DNA from: Lachnospiraceae bacterium
GTDB taxonomy: Bacteria > Bacillota > Clostridia > Lachnospirales > Lachnospiraceae
Reading direction: 5' to 3'
Length of the DNA: 16,285 nt
Assembly: GCA_900765975.1 (NCBI GenBank)
Contig: CAAFTS010000153.1
Location: 1-16,285, forward strand
Of this stretch, positions 7,254-15,258 are shown piece after piece; position 1 is the first letter of the stretch, and the number at the start of each line of letters is the position of its first letter. The translations under genes and the position numbers were made by a program. The notes under the pieces are model-generated. The model was not told where the DNA came from. It ran no database searches and saw only the letters and a program-made list of their open reading frames with translations.

Positions 7254-7402
7254 AAGCTCAATACCTTTTTTAGTTTTCGCCTTGCTGTTCTTCGATTATT
7301 GCGTTTATATTTTCGCCATCCTTTATGATTTTGTGTCCAACAAGCATATTTTCTATCAAACTTATCCTCATACGATAGACTTTTCCAAAATCCTTTTCTC
7401 AT
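7250..7402 (-). CDS. Small highly basic hypothetical protein (50 aa)
   Basis: This ORF starts MRKGFWKSLS and becomes very basic in its second half (GWRKYKRNNRRTARRKLKK), with many aromatic residues. Such a peptide is likely to bind nucleic acid, but this is inference. An AGGG site lies about eight bases before the ATG. The stop overlaps the DUF3841 start as ATGA, a good sign of a real, coupled gene pair. I do not recognise a named family, although small basic proteins of this kind are common in Clostridia phage and mobile regions. Confidence 0.6.
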   Translation of the reverse strand: MRKGFWKSLSYEDKFDRKYACWTQNHKGWRKYKRNNRRTARRKLKKVLSL

Positions 7403-7436
7403 TTATTTCACCCTGTCGATACGCGTTATAAATATT

Positions 7437-7622
7437 CTATTCTTTCGGCTCTTCTAAAGCTGGTTCTTCGCCGTCTACCTCCAGAAGTCCTGTCTCATTC
7501 CATGCAAATTTGTAATCAATAGATTTCGGCAGGTTGTGCGGGACTACTGTTTTACTCTTAAACCATGGAGATTTGATACAGTCTTCCTGGTTATCATTTG
7601 TGGGTATAGCATCTTTTGACAT
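7437..7622 (-). CDS. Small acidic hypothetical protein (61 aa)
   Basis: The ATG at 7622 is chosen because a perfect AGGAGG lies seven bases upstream; the open frame runs on further upstream but has no such site. The protein begins MSKDAIPTND, has a central KSPWFKSKTVVPHNLPKS segment and ends in an acidic, proline-containing tail (EEPALEEPKE). No family is recognised. It overlaps the preceding ORF by 29 bases and is followed after 34 bases by the basic 50-aa ORF, suggesting one compact mRNA running towards DUF3841. Confidence 0.55.
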   Translation of the reverse strand: MSKDAIPTNDNQEDCIKSPWFKSKTVVPHNLPKSIDYKFAWNETGLLEVDGEEPALEEPKE

Positions 7623-7767
7623 ATTTAATCCTCCTGACATTATTCGCTTCTTCTGAAAACAGCATTTCATTCTTACACCAAACACCTCTGGGGCGTGTAA
7701 ACTCGCTTGCAAAACGCCGAATATATTCATTCTCGTCCAATGCCCACTCTGCTTCTCGTCCTCCCAT
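7594..7767 (-). CDS. Small hypothetical protein (57 aa) overlapping the next ORF
   Basis: The ORF starts MGGREAEWAL and ends KRCYTHK. Its middle (ENEYIRRFASEFTRPRGVW) looks like a normal charged soluble protein. No clear ribosome binding site precedes the ATG, but a TATAAT lies about 20 bases upstream of the start, so the mRNA may have a very short leader. The ribosome binding site of the 61-aa gene lies inside this ORF. The function is unknown, and it may be a remnant. Confidence 0.35.
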   Translation of the reverse strand: MGGREAEWALDENEYIRRFASEFTRPRGVWCKNEMLFSEEANNVRRIKYVKRCYTHK

Positions 7768-7995
7768 TATAATAAGTTGTTTTTTATTATATCATAATAC
7801 TAAAATTAATTAATCTTTTCTGCATAAGCATACACGTCTGCGTTTAATATCTCCCATTTCGTTTTATATTTCTTTTCCAAAAAACCTCAGAACATTATTT
7901 ATATTATTTTACCACGTCAGACAATAATCTACTATATATTTCTCTCTTTAATGAGGCGGTCATCTTTCCTTCTGACAGCAGTAAGAGGAGATTTA

Positions 7996-8343
7996 ATGAG
8001 CAACTATATTCCCGGTAACCAGAAACATCTTCCCCTTGATGACCGTATCTACATTGAAAACTCTCTGAATAAAGGATATTCCTTCAAGGTCATTGCCAAA
8101 TACCTGTGTAAAAATCCGACTCAATGGGATGTGAATATGATTGTGAACCATATCAACTCCACTCCCAGGAATAGTCTGGATGTAAAAACACCTTATGACT
8201 CTGCGTTGGAATCATTCGGTGAAAACACCGTGAAAGCACTTCAGCTTAAGCGTGTTTCACCCGATGAGGTTAATCTGACGCCTAAGCTGAGCCGCTTCAA
8301 TCACGAACTAACTTATAAAAATCTGCTGTCGGACTGGAAGTAA
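7996..8343 (+). pseudogene. IS30-family transposase with internal deletion
   Basis: Residues 5-42 match the N-terminal helix-turn-helix of IS30-family transposases (PGNQKHLPLDDRIYIE, then GYSFKVIAKYLCKNPT). At residue 43 the frame jumps to the far C-terminus of such proteins (DVNMIVNHINSTPRNSL, then TPYDSALESFG and ALQLKRVSPDEVNLTPKL). The whole catalytic DDE core, more than 200 codons in normal members, is missing, yet the frame is kept. The ATG at 7996 has AGAGGAG five bases upstream. I could not find matching terminal inverted repeats. It may be silent debris or may still make a 115-aa protein that binds IS30 ends without cutting them. Confidence 0.85.
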
Positions 8344-8438
8344 ACTTTTCACATTTTTTGAATGTGGCTGGTGGAATTTAGTCCCGCACTGGAATTTACT
8401 CTAACTCAATTCCCAAATTAACACCTCTATTACATATA

Positions 8439-8471
8439 TAAAAAGTTGCTACCGTCCAGCAGTAGCACCAC
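8439..8471 (-). terminator. Terminator after the tape-measure/tail gene pair
   Basis: On the minus strand TGCTAC pairs with GTAGCA around a nine-base loop and is followed by ACTTTTTATA. It lies just after the stop of the 91-aa gene and separates it from the IS30 remnant. Confidence 0.6.
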
Positions 8472-8485
8472 TATCGATTAAAATT

Positions 8486-8761
8486 TCATCTGCATCTTTT
8501 AGTTTTATTTTCCACGACAAACAGTTCACGCCAGTTATTGCAAGGAGCGCAAACTCGTACGAAATCATCGACAGAACATGGAATAGTTGTTGATACTGTG
8601 TAAGAGCTACCACAATATTGCACACGAATTTTATAGGCAGAGATAATTTCTGTTACCCTTGCCGTAAATGTTTTATCTGATCCCTCATTCTTCTTAATCA
8701 TTTCGTAAATTTGTACTGTTACTTTATCTGCTAATTTAGTAGCCAATTGTGAATAGTTCAT
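8486..8761 (-). CDS. Small phage tail-associated protein, probable OB-fold (91 aa)
   Basis: The ATG at 8761 (MNYSQLATKLADKV) is chosen because AAAGGCGG lies just upstream; the frame stays open further without such a signal. After a helical N-terminus (1-25), the rest alternates hydrophobic and polar residues as in a small beta-barrel: TFTARVTEII, YKIRVQY, then DDFVRVCAPCNNWRELFVV. This reminds me of small OB-fold proteins encoded right after tape-measure genes in Clostridia prophages, which are thought to belong to the tail tip or baseplate. That assignment rests on position and pattern, not on a certain family match. The CxxC (71-74) might bind a metal or be incidental. It lies 46 bases after the tape-measure gene. 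Confidence 0.6.
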   Translation of the reverse strand: MNYSQLATKLADKVTVQIYEMIKKNEGSDKTFTARVTEIISAYKIRVQYCGSSYTVSTTIPCSVDDFVRVCAPCNNWRELFVVENKTKRCR

Positions 8762-8807
8762 TGTTTCCGCCTTTCTCTTACTTGATTCACCGTATATCTC
8801 GCTTCTT

Positions 8808-11800
8808 TTAACGTTTGGAAAGACTCTGGCGTAATGCCCCTTCAAATTCCCGGGAAAGCGTATCAACCAGTTTCTGGGTATTATCTACACTATTTAAGTT
8901 GATATCACCCATATTAAAATTGAATGTTCTTAGCCTATCAACTGAATCTGACGCAAAGACAAATTGTGGTGGCGTCGGTAATGAAACCGGAATATTTTCG
9001 AAATTGCTTATAAGCATGCGTTGCTGCTCTTCATTAAGTACAACCTCACCCGGATGAGCAATTATAGGAACTGCATTGTCATCGTGATTACCCGTCATAA
9101 GAGCTTTGAGCTTTTTAACAACATCGGAGTCTTCCTTTTGTATCGCACCATTTTCAATGCCATCTTTATAGGCCGGAAGAGATTTCTTTTGTTTTTCCCT
9201 CTCCTCAATCTCTTTAGCTGGGCCAGTGGCAGGTCCATCCGGGGTATTCCAGTTGGGGCCTTTTGAAGAAGAGTGGCCTTTCCCACCTCCGCCACTTGAC
9301 GATGGTTTAGAATTGCTTACCTTTTTTGCTTCTTCCTCGGCCAGCTTCTTTAATGTAGCAAGCTGTTCCTCTAAGGTCTTTTTGATTTCCTCCCACGTAG
9401 AAGTGTACTTTGAAATTGTTTCGCTGTTTGTATTAGCAACCTTCAGATACTCCTTAAAATCATTATAGGAACCGGACATCTGGTTCTGAATGTTTTCCAG
9501 TGCAGATACCGTATCTTTATTACCGGTCGAGTTTAATATCGCATCAAGGTATTCCTGAGATGAAAATCCGTCCTTTGCAGCGAGAATTAATTCGTCGAAT
9601 TTAGACAGAACGTCCTGATAGCTCATGGAACCATCCTGGAATGCGGCAATGTACTGCTCCATAAGAGACGATACCTTTTCAGTCGCATCAATCTGTTTCT
9701 GGTACATTTCCTTCTGTGCTTCTACCGTCTCATAATTCTTCACCATTGCATCAAAGATATCTTTGTCTTCGCCGGTCGTGACTTTGATTTCCCAACCAGA
9801 GCCGAAGATTTCGGATGCGAGAGCAGCCTCATTCGCTATCCGGATATTATCGGCTATTTCCGACCATCTGTCTTTAACTTCACCTAGTTTGTCGATCTGT
9901 TCGTCGTAGCTTTCCAACAGGGCATCCCGTTCTTCTTCCAAGGATTTAATCTGTTGTTCCAGCTCATATTTCGCTTTGTTATATAGTGCATCTTCGTGTG
10001 CTTTATTGGCATTCCTGACAGCATCGATATCTTCCCGGTAAACAATTTCGCCATTCTCTACAACCTGTGTTGTTTTCTGGTTTTTAGCCCGTTCCAGGCC
10101 GTACAGGCTTTGCTCGACTCCCAACTGGATTTGACGTGCCTCATTGGTTTTATTTAATAAATCCAATTCATCCTGTAATGGTTTAATCCTTGCTTCATAG
10201 GATTTTTCTGCCGCCTCTGTCATGTCATTATATTTATCGATTTCTTTCTCAATCGTATTTATGACAGCGGAAATGGCTGTGTCATAATCGTTTGTAACAC
10301 CATCCAATGCACCTTTTATATTCGATAGCTGGTCTTTTAAATCATTGAGTTTGTTAAGGGGGATATCCAAGATTTGTTTGTTATACTGGATTTGCTCCTG
10401 AATGAGAGAGGACATTTCATTTTCACAGTCCTGAATACTCTTTTGAACTTCGTTAAACTTGTCGCTGCCATAATCATAATTGGACAGTTTTTTAACCAGT
10501 TCTTCGTGTTCTTCTTTCAGCTTATCAATTTGCTTAGAAGATAATTCGATTAGTTTTTGTAATTGCTCCTGTGAAATATCTTTTCCCAGGCTGGATTGCT
10601 CATCGATGAAATTGCTGAGGTCTTGCTTGATAAATCCAAGCAGTTCCAAATACCGCTCAATTCTCCGGACAGGGAGATTCAGAATTTCTTCATTCCATTT
10701 GGCCTGATTTTCTTCACATTGCCTTATGGCGTCTTTACAGCTTGATATCTGAGACTTGACATTGTACCATTCGGCGCTTCCTTCGTCCAATTCGTCTAAA
10801 TATTCCTCTAAGGCATCCATCTGCTCATACTGTAAGTCTATCTGGTCATCTGCCAGATTGATCATATCCCGGTAATCGGACTCTGTAATAATACGGCCTG
10901 TCATTTCTTTCAGGTTTATTTCCGACTCGATTTGACTCATCTCGGATTTTAACTCTTCCAGTGATTCCTTAATAATATTAACCCGGATTTCAAACTGCTT
11001 TTTAATATCCTCGGAGTGTTCTTTTACTTTGTCTTTGTATTTTTCATCCTGCTTCATGTAGGTTGCATAATATTCCGAACCATCCTCCAAGAGCTTTATC
11101 TTAGCAGCCATGGCTTTATCGTCGGGAGCATAACTGAACTCGTCTTTCCACTCTTCAGGAGAGGTATTCCCCATCATGATTTTTCCAATCAGTGCATTCC
11201 CTTCAGTCTCGCCAAATGCCTCAATGATTTTCTGACGGATTGCTTCCCACTGGCTCAGGTAGATATCAAGTGCTTCTTTGTTTACCCGTATTACTTCCTC
11301 ATCGTTGGCAAGCAATTCGTTCATAAGGGACAACTGCTTCTCATATGCTGTATTCTCGTCATCTATGATATCTGCAACCTTTTGCCGTTCCTTCTCAACA
11401 TGGTCTAATGCTGCCGGTATCCAGTCAAGGATTTTCTTTTGTTCCTCTTTTGCTTTTTTGGAACCGCCGCCACCGCCTGATTTGCCTGTTTTAGTACCGC
11501 CGCCATATTCAGGAGTTGATTTAGCCATATCTTCAAGCTTCTGAGCGCTATCTTTAAAGGCTTCGGCCTGAGTGGATTCCAGTTGTTTTTTCCAATCATC
11601 AACTGATAACTCTCCTCCCCAACCATGTGGAGTTGCTACCGACTTACCGGAAGCTATGTCTGCCAATTGCATCTTAGCTGCATAATATCTTTTCCATGCA
11701 TCAGCCGCCAATCCTAATGCCTTACAAACCTGCGCTAATGCATTGATATCACCAGTTGTATTTATCGCCTCATCCAGAGCTTTTTGAGCGATATAGGAGA

Positions 11801-13508
11801 AAAACGCATCTTGTGCATTGTCTACTATTCCAATCTCATCAGCAAGTGAATAAATCTCGTCCCGTGTTTTGTTTGATAAGTCTTCCGTTGCCCATGCCGC
11901 TTCCGCTTTTTTAATTGCAAGTGCATTTGTTACTACCTCTGCTGCATTTGTTACGCCCATGTTTTCAAGCATTGCCGCAGTAGTATCATAGGTTTCATCT
12001 GAAATATTTTTCAGAACCTCTTCAGACTGCATCCACGCCCCAATCAATTCGTTAAAAGCACTCTGAAAAGCCGTGATATCCTTTGGCGACTCGGATATTT
12101 GGGAAATGAAATCGGTATAAGCTTCCCCTAAACCGGAGAAATTCTCTTTAAACTTATTATCGTCCAGCAGGGAGAAGTCGAATTTGCCTTTGCCCTTGAT
12201 GGATGCCATGATTTTATCCAGTGACTCTAATCCCTCAGACAGGCTGTTCACGTTACTAATCATTGTTTCCAGTGAATCGTATTTCACCTCTCCTGAATCA
12301 GAAAAAGTCTCTTTTTGGATATATCCAAGCTGCTCTAAAATCGAGATGACATCTTCAAGTTCCAGATTATACTCTTTTGCCCCCTGTATAAGCTGTACAA
12401 ATGGATCATCAGCATCGCCCGCGTTGTAGATTGCTTTTAATTCAGTAGCCGTCTTATCGGCTATTTTAGAAATTTCTTTGTTAAATTCTCCTGATTGTAA
12501 CTGGGAAACAAACTTATATTTATCAATATTGGAATTGTCAAAAATCTTATCGGTGATTGGTGAAAACATATTCCAACTATCATCAGCCTGAATTTGTTGC
12601 TTCAATTCCTGATACTTGTCATAGGCCGCTTTTACATCGTCGTCAGTAAAAGGATTTTTAGACTTTGCAACAGTATCATTGTATTCTTCGACTGATTTAA
12701 TGAGATCTTCAAATACAGGAGACTTGCTTGGGTCAATGGCAAGTTGTGCCATGAGTATTTGTTCGTACTGCTCACCATATTTTTCAACTGTTTTCTGCGC
12801 ATCCATTAAAGACTTTGACGATATTTTCAATGTACTATCAAAGACATGTTCGTTTCCCGGCTTTTTTGCCAGTTCATGAACTTCGTCCATAAATTGATTA
12901 ATGGTCTTTTTTGCCTCTGTAGGATTTGCAACAAGCTTTATTTCAAATTCTCCGGTTTTATTACCTAGTTCATCATAAACATCATTAGTAAGAAGTCCCT
13001 GTTCTCGATACTTCTCTGCGATCTGAAGTAAAGCTGCATCTGCTTCGTTGGATTTGCTAAGGGTTCCTCTTATGAGAGAGTATTCCTCTTTACCCTCCAT
13101 TTGCTGTTTGGCATATTCATTTCCCTCTATGTTTTCATTGAGAAATTGTTGTGCCAACGCTTTTTTATTTTCCTTTAATGCAGTGGTCTGATCTCGATAA
13201 GCATCAGTTACAAGATCAATTTTACCGCAAGCATCTCCATATTTATCATTCAGATCTGTTTGAATACCTAAAAGTTCTCTCTTGATTTCATATTGGCGTT
13301 CTTCTGTTGTGTTAGAATTTGTTAATTCGGAATGAAGCTTCTGGTACTTTGAAACATAATCATCTATCGATTTTGTTGACTGGGAAAATACTTGTGCTGC
13401 CGTATGGGATTCTTGACGCAATTTTTCATGAGACTGGACTAACTTCATAATCCCTGTCATTGCCGCCTGGATAGCAAAACTTACTCCAAACGTCATAGCT
13501 GATGTCAT
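8808..13508 (-). CDS. Phage tail tape-measure protein, 5'-truncated
   Basis: Tape-measure proteins fill the growing tail tube and set its length. This one is huge: about 1566 aa from ATG 13508, and the frame stays open to a GTG at 13613. An N-terminal hydrophobic segment (MTFGVSFAIQAAMTG) leads into long helical stretches, a Gly/Ser/Lys linker near 11470-11510, then coiled coils. A conserved block with YGLERAKNQKTT and VYREDIDAVRNA, a second Gly/Ser linker near 9260-9300 and a C-terminus with VPIIAHPGEVVLNEEQQ follow; all are typical of Clostridia tape-measure proteins. No good ribosome binding site precedes 13508. The codons before it are antisense to a racemase gene, so the true N-terminus and promoter are lost. 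No capsid, portal or other tail genes are in the window. Confidence 0.88.
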   Translation of the reverse strand: MTSAMTFGVSFAIQAAMTGIMKLVQSHEKLRQESHTAAQVFSQSTKSIDDYVSKYQKLHSELTNSNTTEERQYEIKRELLGIQTDLNDKYGDACGKIDLVTDAYRDQTTALKENKKALAQQFLNENIEGNEYAKQQMEGKEEYSLIRGTLSKSNEADAALLQIAEKYREQGLLTNDVYDELGNKTGEFEIKLVANPTEAKKTINQFMDEVHELAKKPGNEHVFDSTLKISSKSLMDAQKTVEKYGEQYEQILMAQLAIDPSKSPVFEDLIKSVEEYNDTVAKSKNPFTDDDVKAAYDKYQELKQQIQADDSWNMFSPITDKIFDNSNIDKYKFVSQLQSGEFNKEISKIADKTATELKAIYNAGDADDPFVQLIQGAKEYNLELEDVISILEQLGYIQKETFSDSGEVKYDSLETMISNVNSLSEGLESLDKIMASIKGKGKFDFSLLDDNKFKENFSGLGEAYTDFISQISESPKDITAFQSAFNELIGAWMQSEEVLKNISDETYDTTAAMLENMGVTNAAEVVTNALAIKKAEAAWATEDLSNKTRDEIYSLADEIGIVDNAQDAFFSYIAQKALDEAINTTGDINALAQVCKALGLAADAWKRYYAAKMQLADIASGKSVATPHGWGGELSVDDWKKQLESTQAEAFKDSAQKLEDMAKSTPEYGGGTKTGKSGGGGGSKKAKEEQKKILDWIPAALDHVEKERQKVADIIDDENTAYEKQLSLMNELLANDEEVIRVNKEALDIYLSQWEAIRQKIIEAFGETEGNALIGKIMMGNTSPEEWKDEFSYAPDDKAMAAKIKLLEDGSEYYATYMKQDEKYKDKVKEHSEDIKKQFEIRVNIIKESLEELKSEMSQIESEINLKEMTGRIITESDYRDMINLADDQIDLQYEQMDALEEYLDELDEGSAEWYNVKSQISSCKDAIRQCEENQAKWNEEILNLPVRRIERYLELLGFIKQDLSNFIDEQSSLGKDISQEQLQKLIELSSKQIDKLKEEHEELVKKLSNYDYGSDKFNEVQKSIQDCENEMSSLIQEQIQYNKQILDIPLNKLNDLKDQLSNIKGALDGVTNDYDTAISAVINTIEKEIDKYNDMTEAAEKSYEARIKPLQDELDLLNKTNEARQIQLGVEQSLYGLERAKNQKTTQVVENGEIVYREDIDAVRNANKAHEDALYNKAKYELEQQIKSLEEERDALLESYDEQIDKLGEVKDRWSEIADNIRIANEAALASEIFGSGWEIKVTTGEDKDIFDAMVKNYETVEAQKEMYQKQIDATEKVSSLMEQYIAAFQDGSMSYQDVLSKFDELILAAKDGFSSQEYLDAILNSTGNKDTVSALENIQNQMSGSYNDFKEYLKVANTNSETISKYTSTWEEIKKTLEEQLATLKKLAEEEAKKVSNSKPSSSGGGGKGHSSSKGPNWNTPDGPATGPAKEIEEREKQKKSLPAYKDGIENGAIQKEDSDVVKKLKALMTGNHDDNAVPIIAHPGEVVLNEEQQRMLISNFENIPVSLPTPPQFVFASDSVDRLRTFNFNMGDINLNSVDNTQKLVDTLSREFEGALRQSLSKR
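10326..10898 (-). repeat. Two tandem 104-residue modules in the tape-measure protein
   Basis: Segments encoded at 10638-10898 and 10326-10586 align over 87 residues without a gap; by hand count 22 positions are identical. Shared marks are I-x-L and Q-I near residues 13-20, G-S followed by an aromatic and Val near 40-47, a Cys near 54, and a W/Y-N-x-x-I-L-x-x-P block near 68-76. The start-to-start distance is 312 bases, or 104 residues. Confidence 0.75.
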
Positions 13509-13515
13509 TAAAACA

Positions 13516-14409
13516 GATTCCAGACTTTTAAACCTGAAAGGATTAAAGGGTTTTGAAATAGAAAAGTGGCTGATTCGTCCTCCCATGTGCTGTGAGACAG
13601 AAAATGTAATCACTTACGCTGATGTATCTGTCAATTCAGAATATGACACCATTCTTCGTCTCAATCATTATGCCCAAATTCACGACAAGCCGCATAAGGT
13701 TATTTTAATGGCTGACCTTGGCGATATCCGAGAGGGATTCACGGACTATCAGGAACTTTTTGAGGTGGCTCGGGCCGTGGAATCACTGGATTATATTGAG
13801 CTTTATGGCATTGGCACAAATCTGACCTGTTTTTCCTTTATTCAACCCACTTTCCGGAAGATGGCACAGCTCTCCGAACTGGCGGAACAGATTGAAGAAC
13901 GGATTGGAAGGCAGCTTGAGATAGTCAGCGGAGGAAACTCCGCTACTCTTGACTTGATGATTCATGGCGGCATTCCGCCTAAAATCAATAACTTGCGTTT
14001 GGGAGAATCGCTTCTTTTCGGAAGAGAACGGGCCAATTACCAATATCTCCCTGATACGTTTCATGATGCTTTTGTTCTTCATGCTCAGATTATAGAATTA
14101 AAATATAAGCCTTCCCTGCCTTGGGGAACGGTCGGAGTCGATTCATATGGCATTCGCCCGTCCTTCACTGATCGTGGAGAAAAACGTTTGAAGGCAATCT
14201 GCGCAATCGGTAAGCAGGATTTTGATCTCGAAACTACGGTACCAGTCGATTCTGGTATTCTTATGCTGGGATATAGCTCAGATCATTTGATGCTTGATAT
14301 AACAGACTCGATACATTCCTACCATTTAGGTGACATCATCGATCTGATTCCCGGATATTTTTCTCTTATGCGTGCATTTACCTCAAAATATATTCAAAAA
14401 TCTTTTTAA
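13516..14409 (+). pseudogene. PLP-dependent racemase (Orr/YhfX type), N-terminus missing
   Basis: The family interconverts D- and L-amino acids such as alanine or ornithine with pyridoxal phosphate on a fold-type III barrel. Homology starts at DSRLLNL (13516), continues through KWLIRPPM, VSVNSEYDT, LMADLGDIREG, YGIGTNLTCF, SGGNSATLD and INNLRLGESLLFGRE, and ends with GKQDFD, SSDHLMLDITD and FTSKYIQK. About 298 codons remain. The first 70 or so residues, with the lysine that binds PLP, are absent, and the frame upstream has no plausible start. The first ATG inside (13585) leaves 274 aa. The break coincides with the truncated 5' end of the opposite-strand tape-measure gene. The enzyme should be dead, although the rest of the frame is undamaged, which suggests a recent event. 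Confidence 0.85.
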
Positions 14410-14425
14410 GAAAGGAAGAAATACC

Positions 14426-15124
14426 ATGAACGTAAACGATCGCTACTGCTCCTTCTACTATGAGAATGACGATGACTACGGCACAATCGAAATTGAGCCG
14501 GAAAAAACCGCCCTACTTATTATTGACGCCGAATATGCCTGCGTCAAGCGTCCCCAACCTGAAAACCCGAGCCCCGCAGAGCTTGAAAACATAGCCCGTT
14601 GGGAACCGTTCTATGAAAAGTATGATAAGGTGATTATCCCTAATCTTCAGCGTCTCATTTCTCTGTGCCGCCGCACCGGCATAGAAGTAACCTATGCCAA
14701 GATTCAAGGCTTTAAAAGCAACGGCCGTGACCGCTCCTTAGATCAAAAGGTTTCCGGTTTCAATCAGTTCCTGGTTACTTCCGGTGATCATCGCGGAGAT
14801 ATCATTCAGGAAATTGCTCCTCAAAAAGAGGATATCGTAGTCACCAAAACTACCGACAGCGCCTTAACCGGTACAAACCTTCGGCTCATTCTTCATAATA
14901 TGGGGATCGATACGGTTATCGTTACCGGAACCATGACTGACCAGTGTGTCTCCGGTACAGTGCGTGATTTGGCGGATGAAAGCTTTAAGGTCTGGCTGAT
15001 TGAAGACGCCTGCCTTGCAGCAACAAAACGCCTGCATGAAACAGAACTTGAAATTCTAAACAATATTTATTGCCATGTTATTACAACTCAGGAGTTGATA
15101 GATGCTGTTAATCAGACCCGATGA
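14426..15124 (+). CDS. Isochorismatase-family cysteine hydrolase
   Basis: These enzymes cleave amide or vinyl-ether bonds with a Cys-Asp-Lys triad; members include nicotinamidases, N-carbamoyl amidohydrolases and true isochorismatases. The triad is visible: Asp34 in LLIIDAEY, Lys141 in VVTKTTDSAL and Cys174 in GTMTDQCVSGTVRDL. The stretch just before the cysteine is where the family has its conserved cis-peptide. The start is ATG 14426 with AAAGGAAG about eight bases upstream, giving 232 aa; the open frame before it belongs to the end of the racemase. It lies 16 bases after the racemase pseudogene and was probably cotranscribed with it. The pairing hints at amino-acid or carbamoyl-amino-acid metabolism, but the substrate cannot be read from sequence. 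The original operon promoter may be lost. Confidence 0.88.
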   Translation: MNVNDRYCSFYYENDDDYGTIEIEPEKTALLIIDAEYACVKRPQPENPSPAELENIARWEPFYEKYDKVIIPNLQRLISLCRRTGIEVTYAKIQGFKSNGRDRSLDQKVSGFNQFLVTSGDHRGDIIQEIAPQKEDIVVTKTTDSALTGTNLRLILHNMGIDTVIVTGTMTDQCVSGTVRDLADESFKVWLIEDACLAATKRLHETELEILNNIYCHVITTQELIDAVNQTR

Positions 15125-15222
15125 TGATGCTTCACAACCGTGCCGTTGCTTTAACTCACTATTCTTTGCCTCTATTTATAACGCTCTTTTGACTTTTCCT
15201 AAAGTTCATTAAAAGCATCTTT

Positions 15223-15258
15223 AAGGCCATGAAGTTTTCCTCTGTTTCATGGCCTTTC
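15223..15258 (+). terminator. Terminator after the cysteine hydrolase
   Basis: AAGGCCATGAA (15223-15233) pairs perfectly over 11 bp with TTCATGGCCTT (15246-15256), followed by a short T-rich stretch. It closes the racemase-hydrolase unit about 100 bases after the stop codon. The A/T-rich ends of the stem allow it to act on both strands. Confidence 0.75.

Noticed and set aside
7756..7767. A 12-base match (tcgtcctcccat) between this site and 13575-13586
   Set aside because: It looked like a possible duplication at both sides of the island, but the flanks do not match and chance 12-base matches are expected in a window of this size. The second copy is also normal racemase coding sequence.
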